Shown here in pieces: positions 1 to 5,367 of a stretch of DNA of 6,461 nucleotides. Positions within the stretch are counted from its first letter, which is position 1. Each line of letters opens with the position of its first letter. The notes under the pieces were generated by a model. It did not search any database and had not been told where the DNA came from. It worked only from the letters and a program-made list of their open reading frames with translations. The position numbers and the translations under genes were made by a program. The stretch covers positions 1 to 6,461 of the forward strand of contig PWVN01000104.1 of assembly GCA_003561835.1 (NCBI GenBank). The letters run 5' to 3'. This DNA comes from Syntrophomonadaceae bacterium (GTDB lineage: Bacteria; Bacillota; Dethiobacteria; PWVN01).

Positions 1-1100
1 CGGATGAGCTTCCGCTCGTTGTTCAAAAAGATGTTGACGGAATCCCCCAGCTGTTCCCGGGCCAGGGCCCCCATCCGCAGGATCTCCTGGCGGGCGCTGC
101 CGATGGCCACGGAAGGGGTTTTCAGCATGCGCCGGTCCAGGTAGCGGGTCCCGGATTCCACCATCAATTCTTCCCCGGGGATCAAACGGGTAATCAGGCG
201 GACGAAAAGGCTCAGAAAGGGGAACATGATCAACGTGTTGAGGACATTGAAGATGGTGTGGGCATTGGCCACCTGCCGGGTGATGGTGGTGCCGGTATGC
301 TGGATCAAATCCAGGAAGGGGTTGAAGAAGACAAGGACCAGCACGACCCCGAAGACATTGAAAAGAACATGGGCCAGGGCAGCCCGCCGGGCCGACAGGG
401 AGGTGCCGATGCTGGCCAGGATGGCGGAGATGCAGGTCCCCACATTGGTGCCCAGGATCAGGGCGATGGCGGAAGGAGTGTCCACCAGGCCCCGCAGGGT
501 GAGGGCGATGATAACACCGCTGGCGGCGCTGCTGCTCTGGACGGCGGCGGTGAACAGGGCCCCGGCCAAAATTCCCAAAAGGGGAATACGCCCAAAGGAA
601 GCCAGCATGTTGAGAAAGGGTGGGAATTCCCGCAGGGGAGACATGGCATCGGCCATGATGCTCATGCCCAGGAAGAGGAGGCCGAAGCCCAGGACCCCCT
701 GGCCGATATGCTTGAAGAAGCGGTTCATGCCGAAGAAATTCAGGAAGGCGCCCAGGCCGATGGCCGGGTAGATCAGGATGCCCACTTTAAAGGAGATCAT
801 CTGGGCCGTGATGGTGGTCCCGATGTTGGCCCCCAGGATGGTCCCCACCGCCTGGGTCAGGTTCATGAGACCGGCGTTGGCAAAACCCACCACCATGATG
901 GTGGTGGTGCTGCTGCTCTGCACCAGGATGGTCACGATAATACCCGTCACGGTGGCGATATAGGGGTTGGAGGTCAGGATCTCCAGGATACGCCTGAGCT
1001 TGTCCCCCGCCGCTTTCTGCATGCCCGAAGCCATCGTCTGCATGCCGAAGAGGAATAACCCCAAACCTCCGATAAGACCGATAAAGATATTATAGAACAT
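1..1100 (-). CDS. Na+/phosphate cotransporter family protein, NptA/YjbB type (3' end cut by window edge)
   Basis: This is an integral membrane protein predicted to couple sodium entry to phosphate transport across the cytoplasmic membrane. I translated 366 residues by reading the reverse strand. It begins MFYNIFIGLIGG and has many hydrophobic segments. It contains the family's duplicated core: QSSS at about residues 61-64 (QSSSTTT) and again at 188-191 (QSSSAAS), each followed by a GxNxGT element (GANIGTT about 90-96, GTNVGTC about 217-223). These repeated QSSS motifs are characteristic of the Na/Pi cotransporter (PF02690) fold. From about residue 335 the chain becomes charged and helical, consistent with the start of the cytoplasmic PhoU-like domain usual in bacterial members; the rest lies outside the window. 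The ATG at 1098-1100 has GGAGGG at 1106-1111 with 5 bases of spacing. A good promoter lies just upstream. Export rather than import is possible for some homologues. Family call is firm; the direction of transport is not shown. Confidence 0.95.
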   Translation of the reverse strand, partial: MFYNIFIGLIGGLGLFLFGMQTMASGMQKAAGDKLRRILEILTSNPYIATVTGIIVTILVQSSSTTTIMVVGFANAGLMNLTQAVGTILGANIGTTITAQMISFKVGILIYPAIGLGAFLNFFGMNRFFKHIGQGVLGFGLLFLGMSIMADAMSPLREFPPFLNMLASFGRIPLLGILAGALFTAAVQSSSAASGVIIALTLRGLVDTPSAIALILGTNVGTCISAILASIGTSLSARRAALAHVLFNVFGVVLVLVFFNPFLDLIQHTGTTITRQVANAHTIFNVLNTLIMFPFLSLFVRLITRLIPGEELMVESGTRYLDRRMLKTPSVAIGSARQEILRMGALAREQLGDSVNIFLNNERKLI

Positions 1101-1144
1101 GTCAGCCCTCCGGCTTCCACCGCAATTTTGGCATACTCACAGAT

Positions 1145-1173
1145 ATTATATAGGATAGCCCCGCCCTTTTCAA
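1145..1173 (-). promoter_or_regulatory. Sigma-A-type promoter for the Na/Pi cotransporter gene
   Basis: Read on the minus strand, TTGAAA (1168-1173) is followed by exactly 17 bases and then TATAAT (1145-1150), a near-consensus vegetative promoter. The start of transcription should fall near 1138, leaving a leader of roughly 40 bases before the ATG at 1100. The -35 box lies inside the perfect inverted repeat at 1165-1188, so a protein bound there would block it. Confidence 0.75.
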
Positions 1174-1188
1174 TAAAAATTGAAAAGG
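1165..1188. repeat. Perfect 10-bp inverted repeat overlapping a -35 box
   Basis: The arms CCTTTTCAAT (1165-1174) and ATTGAAAAGG (1179-1188) are perfectly complementary around an AAAA centre. The repeat contains the TTGAAA -35 element of the promoter for the Na/Pi cotransporter gene. It has no following U-tract, so it is not itself a terminator in either direction. It could be an operator or, in read-through transcripts, an RNA hairpin. Its role is unknown. Confidence 0.6.
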
Positions 1189-1209
1189 ACCGCCTGCATG
1201 CAGACGGCC
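1175..1209 (-). terminator. Probable intrinsic terminator downstream of spoIIR
   Basis: In minus-strand RNA, positions 1209-1188 form a GC-rich hairpin built on an 18-base self-complementary core (1190-1207, with one U-G pair) containing CTGCATGCAG. It is followed by an interrupted U-tract, UUUU-CAA-UUUUU (1186-1175). It lies about 90 bases after the spoIIR stop codon and just before the proximal Na/Pi promoter, so it most simply ends the sigma/spoIIR transcript. It would also end any transcript from the distal promoter at 1252-1282. The interrupted U-tract lowers certainty. Confidence 0.5.
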
Positions 1210-1251
1210 TATAAAAGAGATGGGTTAGGAGAAATGCCTCCTTGTAGAAAC

Positions 1252-1282
1252 ATTATAACATATCCTGCGCAAAAGTGCACAA
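1252..1282 (-). promoter_or_regulatory. Possible distal promoter with extended -10
   Basis: On the minus strand the sequence TGTTATAAT (1252-1260) is a consensus -10 with the extended TGn motif. The best -35 is TTGTGC (1277-1282) at 19 bases, longer than ideal, which the extended -10 could offset. Transcription would begin near 1245, pass through a small hairpin (AGGAG/CTCCT arms, 1227-1242), and meet the terminator-like hairpin at 1188-1209. No open reading frame of note follows before that hairpin. Confidence 0.45.
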
Positions 1283-1300
1283 TTTTTTTTGAAAATTCTA

Positions 1301-1981
1301 TTACTTCTTCAAAAAGCTCAAAAACCCTCGAATCCAGGCCCAGATCTTGAGCCGCAGCACCGGGCCTTCGCCCCCCTCAAAAGGTTGGCCTTCCCCGGAA
1401 TTTTCCCCTGCGGCAGCAGGAGAGGCCTCCGGGGCTTCCCGCTCCGGGATCAGGGCCAACTCCGTCAGGCACAGGGGCGGGAACATGACGCACCACCAGT
1501 TCTCCCCCTGCCCTTCCCCCAGGACCACCGTGAAGGTCTGGTAGGTGCCGGCCGGGTACACCTGGCCGGCGTAGGCCCGGGTGGGGAACTCCTGCTCCTG
1601 AAAGCGGAGGGTGACCTCCTGGTCCACGCCCCAAAGTTCAAGGAGCTTTACCAGCGCCTCCCGCAGCCGTTCCATCTCCCGGTTCAGCAGGGCGTGGACA
1701 TCCTCCAGGGATGCGGCGGCACCCAGGGAGGGGGCCAGCAGCTCCAGGACCTGGTCCCGGACCCGGTTCTTCACCGCCTGGTCCTCCGGGTCGTCGCTGT
1801 GGGCCAGGATGTGAAAGCGGATGACGGCAGGAGCCACCTGGATCCCCGGGGGTTCCGGGGCAGCAGGCACCGGGAGGTTGACCGGGCCGGAAAAGAGAAA
1901 GACAAAGACGAGAGCAGCCGCCAGCAGCAGCAGAAGGAACCTTTGCAAGAGCCTGGGCCTGCTTTTCTTCTTTTCAGGCAT
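1301..1981 (-). CDS. spoIIR: Stage II sporulation protein R
   Basis: SpoIIR is made in the forespore and secreted towards the septum, where it triggers the membrane protease SpoIIGA in the mother cell to process pro-sigma-E. The 226-residue protein has a basic N-terminus (MPEKKKSRPR) and one hydrophobic segment at about 11-31, a signal peptide or anchor. The diagnostic block VIRFHILAHSDDPEDQAVKN follows from about residue 53, then GENWWCVMFPPLC at about 159-171; both are hallmarks of the family. A poorly conserved Gly/Glu-rich stretch (about 176-207) precedes a short hydrophobic tail. The ATG at 1979-1981 sits inside the 3' end of the sigma-G-like gene (8-bp overlap) behind a strong GGGGGAGGAG site, so the two are probably translationally coupled. 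In Bacillus spoIIR follows prmC; here nikR and the sigma gene intervene. Confidence 0.93.
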   Translation of the reverse strand: MPEKKKSRPRLLQRFLLLLLAAALVFVFLFSGPVNLPVPAAPEPPGIQVAPAVIRFHILAHSDDPEDQAVKNRVRDQVLELLAPSLGAAASLEDVHALLNREMERLREALVKLLELWGVDQEVTLRFQEQEFPTRAYAGQVYPAGTYQTFTVVLGEGQGENWWCVMFPPLCLTELALIPEREAPEASPAAAGENSGEGQPFEGGEGPVLRLKIWAWIRGFLSFLKK

Positions 1982-2786
1982 TTTTCCGCTCCTCCCCCGT
2001 CAGGCCTTCCCGTCTCAGGTGCTCCCGGATCTTGATGAGGGCAGATTTCTCCACCCGGGAAACCTGGGCCTGGGAGATGTCCAGCTCGTCGGCAATTTCC
2101 GTCTGGGTCATGCCTTCCAGAAAGCGGCCCTCCAGGATGCGCCGGTCCCGCTCCTTCAGCTTATCCAGGGCTTCCCGCAGGGAGATATCCTCGATCCACT
2201 TTTCCCCGTCGTTGCTGTCGTCGGCAATAACGTCCATGATATACACCGGGTCCGTGGAGTCGTTGAAGACGGTATCATACAGGGAGATGGGGTCACTGCC
2301 GGCGTTGAAGATAAAGGCCACATCTTCCGGGAGGACGCCCAGTTCAACAGCCAGCTCCTCCACCCGGGGTTCCCGGTGGTACTCCTGCACAAACTTTTCC
2401 CGCAGCCTCTGGGCCTTCTGGGTCAGCAGCTTCAGGGACCGGCTGACCCTAAGGGAATTGTTGTCCCGCAGGTACCGCTTGATTTCCCCGATGATCATGG
2501 GAACGGCATAGGTGGAAAAATGGACTTCCTGGCGGGGGTCAAAATTATCCACCGCCTTCATGAGGCCGATGCAGCCCACCTGGAAGAGGTCATCCATGTA
2601 CTCCCCGCGGTTGGTAAAGCGCTGGAGAACGCTGAGGACCAGGCGGAGATTCCCTTGAATCAACTCATTCCTGGCTCCTTCCTCCCCAAAATGGAGCCGG
2701 GCAAAGAGGCGCGCCATCTCTTTTTTACCGAGGACCGGCAGCTTGTAGGTGTTGACACCGCTAATTACGACCTTTTTGGGATACAT
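1974..2786 (-). CDS. sigG: RNA polymerase sporulation sigma factor, sigma-G type (possibly a diverged paralogue)
   Basis: This sigma-70 family factor (270 residues) should direct RNA polymerase to forespore genes. Its N-terminus, GVNTYKLPVL (about 10-19), matches the sigma-G signature rather than sigma-F. Region 2 is strongly conserved: NLRLVLSV (46-53), DDLFQVGCIGLMKAVDNFD (65-83) and FSTYAVPMIIGEIKRYLRDN (90-109). Region 4 carries the helix-turn-helix TQTEIADELDISQAQVSR (about 217-234). The section between (about 114-190) lacks the sequences that sigma-G proteins I know of share there: SRSLKLLTQKAQRLRE replaces SRSLRDIAYKALQVR, and SLYDTVFNDSTDPVYIMD replaces SLFEPIY-DGGDPIYVMD. This suggests a second sigma-G-like factor, distinct from the one usually found in spoIIGA-sigE-sigG; neither spoIIGA nor sigE is adjacent here. 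The ATG at 2784-2786 follows GGAGGGAGAAGGAG. It overlaps spoIIR and is divergent from nikR. Confidence 0.88.
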   Translation of the reverse strand: MYPKKVVISGVNTYKLPVLGKKEMARLFARLHFGEEGARNELIQGNLRLVLSVLQRFTNRGEYMDDLFQVGCIGLMKAVDNFDPRQEVHFSTYAVPMIIGEIKRYLRDNNSLRVSRSLKLLTQKAQRLREKFVQEYHREPRVEELAVELGVLPEDVAFIFNAGSDPISLYDTVFNDSTDPVYIMDVIADDSNDGEKWIEDISLREALDKLKERDRRILEGRFLEGMTQTEIADELDISQAQVSRVEKSALIKIREHLRREGLTGEERKNA

Positions 2787-2798
2787 CTCCTTCTCCCT

Positions 2799-2827
2799 CC
2801 AATAATTCCCTTTGCCCGTATTATTGG
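2799..2827. promoter_or_regulatory. Inverted repeat with NikR-operator-like spacing upstream of the sigma gene
   Basis: CCAATAAT (2799-2806) and ATTATTGG (2820-2827) are perfect 8-bp inverted arms around a 13-bp spacer. The half-site centres are 21 bp apart, about two helical turns. That geometry is known for NikR operators (GTATGA-N16-TCATAC in E. coli), although these arm sequences are not one I recognise. The element ends 13 bases before the sigma gene's ATG and its proximal arm touches the Shine-Dalgarno sequence. In RNA it could alternatively form a stem with a 13-base loop. Confidence 0.45.
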
Positions 2828-2861
2828 CAGAATCAAGGGACCTTAAACATGGGAGAAGGAA

Positions 2862-2896
2862 AAATATGCATATTTCTCACAAAATGCCGCCGGCAT
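2862..2896. promoter_or_regulatory. Pair of palindromes in the nikR/sigma divergent region
   Basis: Two perfect palindromic elements lie 8 bp apart: AAATATGCATATTT (2862-2875) and ATGCCG-C-CGGCAT (2884-2896). They sit between the divergent nikR and sigma genes, 63-97 bp before the nikR start. They may be operators or overlap promoters, but I could not place a convincing -35/-10 pair for nikR here. The role is therefore open. Confidence 0.35.
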
Positions 2897-2945
2897 AGAG
2901 GGTTTTGGGGGGAAATGAAGAAAAAATGAGAAGAATCTGTTGCGC

Positions 2946-2952
2946 AGGAGGG
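2946..2952 (+). promoter_or_regulatory. Ribosome binding site fixing the nikR start
   Basis: AGGAGGG lies 6 bases before the ATG at 2959-2961. It selects this start over an in-frame TTG at 2905, which has no such site and would add 18 residues unlike any NikR N-terminus. Confidence 0.8.
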
Positions 2953-2958
2953 ATTTTC

Positions 2959-3378
2959 ATGACAAAGCTCATCCGCTTCGGGATTTCCATGCCTGAGGAC
3001 CTGCTGGAGAAATTCGACGGCATTGTCGCCCGCAAGGGATACAGCAACCGCTCCGAGGCCATCCGGGATCTGATCCGGGATGAGCTGGTGGAGGAAGAGT
3101 GGGAATCGGGAGAGGAAGAGGTGACGGGAACCATCACCCTGGTCTATGACCATCACATCAAGGGCCTTTCCCACCTGCTGCTGGAGCAGCAGCATGAGTA
3201 CCATGATTTGATCCTGACCAGCACCCATGTCCACCTGGACCACCACAACTGCCTGGAAGTCCTGATTATCAAGGGCCGGGCCTCAGAAGCAAAAAAAGTC
3301 GCCGAGAAGCTCATCAGCATCAAAGGGGTCAAGCACGGCAAATTGACCATCGCCTCAACGGGCCGGGGCCTCAGCTGA
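2959..3378 (+). CDS. nikR: Nickel-responsive transcriptional regulator, NikR family
   Basis: NikR proteins are tetrameric ribbon-helix-helix regulators that bind operator DNA when loaded with Ni(II), normally controlling nickel uptake or nickel enzymes. The 139-residue product has the usual family length. An N-terminal ribbon-helix-helix (LIRFGISMPEDLLEKFD, then GYSNRSEAIRDLIRD, about 4-41) precedes a C-terminal ACT-like metal domain (about 55-134). All four square-planar nickel ligands can be aligned with E. coli His76, His87, His89 and Cys95: His79, His90, His92 and Cys98 here, in the block THVHLDHHNCLEV. It is the only plus-strand gene in the window. It is divergent from the sigma-G-like/spoIIR pair and convergent with prmC, overlapping the latter by 24 bp. 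No nickel transporter, urease or hydrogenase gene is nearby, so its target is not evident from gene content; the repeats in its upstream region are candidates. Confidence 0.93.
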   Translation: MTKLIRFGISMPEDLLEKFDGIVARKGYSNRSEAIRDLIRDELVEEEWESGEEEVTGTITLVYDHHIKGLSHLLLEQQHEYHDLILTSTHVHLDHHNCLEVLIIKGRASEAKKVAEKLISIKGVKHGKLTIASTGRGLS

Positions 3379-4230
3379 ACCCGGGGCGGTGAAGAGAAGA
3401 ACCCGGTCCATGCCGGCATAGTCCCGCACCGTCCGGCCCGGGTAGGGGCAGAGGGAGAGAACTTCGGCAGCCTGCCCGGCCCCCACCTCCAGGGCCAGGG
3501 TGCCTCCGGGGGCCAGAAGGCCCGGGGGCGGAGGCAAAAGGCGGCGGTAGTAGTCCAGGCCGTCCCTGCCGCCATCCAGGGCTTCCCGGGGCTCATAGGC
3601 CCGGACGGACAGGGGCAGCCGGTCCAGATCTCCCGAGGGAATATAGGGGGGGTTGCTGATGATCAGCTGGAAGGGGCGGGACGGGGGCAGGGGGGGGAAG
3701 AGATCCGCCTGCAGAAAGCGGACCCGGGACAGCAGCCCCAGCCGCCGGGCGTTTTCCCTGGCCACTTCCAGGGCACCGGCGGAGGCATCCAGGGCCGTAA
3801 CCCGGGCCGGGGCCAGGTAATAGGCCAGGGTCAAGGCGATGGCACCGCTGCCGGTGCCGATGTCCAGCACCTCCAGGGAGCCGGGGGAGAAGGCTTTTTT
3901 CCTAACAGCCTGCAGGGCGGCCTCCACCAGGACTTCCGTCTCGGGCCGGGGGATGAGGACCGCAGGGGTCACCCGGAAGGTCAGCCCCATGAACTCCTTC
4001 TCCCCGGTGATGTAGGCCACGGGTTCCCCCTGACGGCGCCGGTGGATCTGAAAAAAGAAGGCCTCCGCTTCCCGGGGGGGTATGGTTTCCTCGTTGTGGG
4101 CGTAAAGGTAGGCGGAGTTCCTCTGGAGGAGGCGGCCCAGAAGGACCCGGGCGTCCAGGTAGGGGGTCAAAGTAGAGCCGGCAAGCAAAGAGGAAGCCCT
4201 CCCGAGGGCTTCCTTTATGGTCACAGACAT
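3355..4230 (-). CDS. prmC: Peptide chain release factor N5-glutamine methyltransferase
   Basis: PrmC (HemK) uses S-adenosylmethionine to methylate the glutamine of the GGQ motif in release factors, which speeds peptide release. In the 291-residue product an N-terminal helical release-factor-binding domain (about 1-75) leads into GEPVAYITGEKEFMGLTF and IPRPETE (about 68-99). The SAM-binding DIGTGSG follows at about 123-129 and the catalytic NPPY at 183-186. A C-terminal EPREALDGGRDGLDYYR block (about 203-219) is also typical. I chose the ATG at 4228-4230 because its product aligns with the Bacillus start. A TTG at 4234-4236, directly abutting the prfA stop, is better spaced (5 rather than 11 bases) from AAGGTGG and would add two residues. 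It is tightly linked to prfA, whose product is its substrate. Its last seven codons and stop are antisense to the end of nikR. Confidence 0.95.
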   Translation of the reverse strand: MSVTIKEALGRASSLLAGSTLTPYLDARVLLGRLLQRNSAYLYAHNEETIPPREAEAFFFQIHRRRQGEPVAYITGEKEFMGLTFRVTPAVLIPRPETEVLVEAALQAVRKKAFSPGSLEVLDIGTGSGAIALTLAYYLAPARVTALDASAGALEVARENARRLGLLSRVRFLQADLFPPLPPSRPFQLIISNPPYIPSGDLDRLPLSVRAYEPREALDGGRDGLDYYRRLLPPPPGLLAPGGTLALEVGAGQAAEVLSLCPYPGRTVRDYAGMDRVLLFTAPGSAEAPAR

Positions 4231-4236
4231 GGGCAA

Positions 4237-5304
4237 TTAATCCACCTTTTTCAGCAGTTCTGCCTGCTCGTGGGTCACCAGGGTGGTGATGATTTCTTCC
4301 AGGTCGCCGTCCAGAATCATGTCCAGCTTGTGGAGGGTCAGGCCCACCCGGTGGTCTGTCACCCTTCCCTGGGGATAGTTGTAGGTGCGGATACGCTCGG
4401 AACGGTCCCCGGTGCCCACCTGGTTCCTGCGGTTCTGGGCAAGTTCCGTCTCCTGCTCCTGGACGGCCAGGTCCAGGAGCCTGGAGCGCAGAACCCTTAA
4501 GGCTTTATCCTTGTTCTTGAGCTGGGACTTCTCGTCCTGGCAGGAAACCACCAGGCCCGTGGGGATGTGAGTGATGCGGACGGCGGACTGGGTGGTGTTG
4601 ACACTCTGCCCGCCGGGGCCGGTGGAGCAGAAGGTGTCCACCCGCAGCTCCTGGGGGTTGATCTCCACGTCCACATCTTCCGCTTCGGGCAGGACGGCCA
4701 CAGTGGCGGTGGAAGTATGGATGCGGCCCCCCGATTCGGTGGTGGGGATGCGCTGCACCCGGTGAACACCGCTTTCGAACTTCAGCTTGCTGTAGGCCTT
4801 GGTTCCCTCGATGACGAAAATGACTTCCTTGAAACCGCCGATATCCGTGGCGTGCTCCGAGAGAATTTCCGTCTTCCACCCCTGACGCTCGGCATAGCGG
4901 GAGTACATGCGGAAAAGGACCCCGGCAAAAAGGGCCGCTTCCTCACCGCCGGCACCGCTGCGGATTTCCATGATGACGTTTTTCTCATCATGGGGGTCGC
5001 TGGGCAGGAGCAGTACCTGGAATTCTTCCAGCAGGCTTTCCTTTTTGGCTGTCAAGGAAGCAATCTCATCCTTCAGATAGCGGGACATTTCCCCGTCCAC
5101 CCCTTCGGAGAGAATTTCTTTTGCATCCCGGATCTCGTTTTCTATATTTTTAAAGGAGCGAAAGGCCTCCACCGTTTCCCGCAGGCGGGCGTGCTCCTTG
5201 GCATATTTCCGCCATTCCTCCATACGGCCGATCACATCGGGGTCGGAGATAAGGCTCTCCAGTTCCAGGTAGCGGTCTTCCATGCTCTGCAGTCTATCCA
5301 GCAT
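4237..5304 (-). CDS. prfA: Peptide chain release factor 1
   Basis: RF1 recognises UAA and UAG stop codons on the ribosome and triggers release of the finished protein. The 355-residue length is normal. A helical N-terminal domain (about 1-100) is followed by the codon-recognition domain with the PxT tripeptide Pro187-Thr188-Thr189 inside RIPTTESGGRIHTST. RF2 has SPF there, so this is RF1. The catalytic GGQ is Gly231-Gly232-Gln233 within STGPGGQSVNTTQSAVR; Gln233 is the expected methylation target of the PrmC encoded next. The conserved VSCQDEKSQLKNKDKA and GDRSERIRTYN blocks follow. I chose the ATG at 5302-5304 (MLDRLQSMEDRY) because it matches the Bacillus N-terminus and has AGGGGAG 7 bases upstream. 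An upstream in-frame TTG at 5329-5331 would add nine unconserved residues. No separate promoter is obvious, so it probably depends on read-through from rpmE. Confidence 0.97.
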   Translation of the reverse strand: MLDRLQSMEDRYLELESLISDPDVIGRMEEWRKYAKEHARLRETVEAFRSFKNIENEIRDAKEILSEGVDGEMSRYLKDEIASLTAKKESLLEEFQVLLLPSDPHDEKNVIMEIRSGAGGEEAALFAGVLFRMYSRYAERQGWKTEILSEHATDIGGFKEVIFVIEGTKAYSKLKFESGVHRVQRIPTTESGGRIHTSTATVAVLPEAEDVDVEINPQELRVDTFCSTGPGGQSVNTTQSAVRITHIPTGLVVSCQDEKSQLKNKDKALRVLRSRLLDLAVQEQETELAQNRRNQVGTGDRSERIRTYNYPQGRVTDHRVGLTLHKLDMILDGDLEEIITTLVTHEQAELLKKVD

Positions 5305-5311
5305 CCAGAAT

Positions 5312-5318
5312 CTCCCCT
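5312..5318 (-). promoter_or_regulatory. Ribosome binding site fixing the prfA start
   Basis: AGGGGAG (minus strand) precedes the ATG at 5302-5304 by 7 bases and lies downstream of the alternative TTG at 5329-5331, favouring the shorter 355-residue product. Confidence 0.7.
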
Positions 5319-5342
5319 TTTCATCTTCCAACTCCCCGCAAG

Positions 5343-5367
5343 AAAAAAAACAGAGCCCGCGCTCTGT
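5343..5367 (-). terminator. Intrinsic terminator after rpmE
   Basis: Immediately after the rpmE stop codon, minus-strand RNA forms ACAGAGC-GCGG-GCUCUGU (5367-5350), a 7-bp perfect stem, followed by a run of U (down to 5343). It lies between rpmE and prfA, so it should reduce expression of prfA and prmC relative to rpmE instead of separating them entirely, unless prfA has an unseen promoter. Confidence 0.85.

Noticed and set aside
258..1058. Long plus-strand open frame (266 codons) opposite the Na/Pi cotransporter
   Set aside because: Its product is low-complexity Gly/Asp/His/Gln-rich with no recognisable domain, while the minus strand encodes a clear cotransporter with duplicated QSSS motifs.
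1261..1290. Plus-strand intrinsic terminator (TGCGC-AAAA-GTGCA then a T-run)
   Set aside because: The stem is only 5 bp with a G-U pair and there is no plus-strand gene upstream for it to terminate; the bases are better explained as part of a minus-strand promoter.
1821..2846. Long plus-strand open frame (341 codons) opposite the sigma gene and spoIIR
   Set aside because: It is antisense to two well-conserved genes and shows no family features; it is a shadow of high GC codon use.
2845..2872. Sigma-F/sigma-G promoter for the sigma gene (GCATA followed by CATGTTTA on the minus strand)
   Set aside because: The gap between the elements is 14 bases, shorter than the usual sigma-F or sigma-G spacing, and the -10 match is poor.
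2905..2958. N-terminal extension of nikR from a TTG at 2905
   Set aside because: The extension has no ribosome binding site and is unlike known NikR N-termini, whereas the ATG at 2959 has AGGAGGG at ideal spacing.
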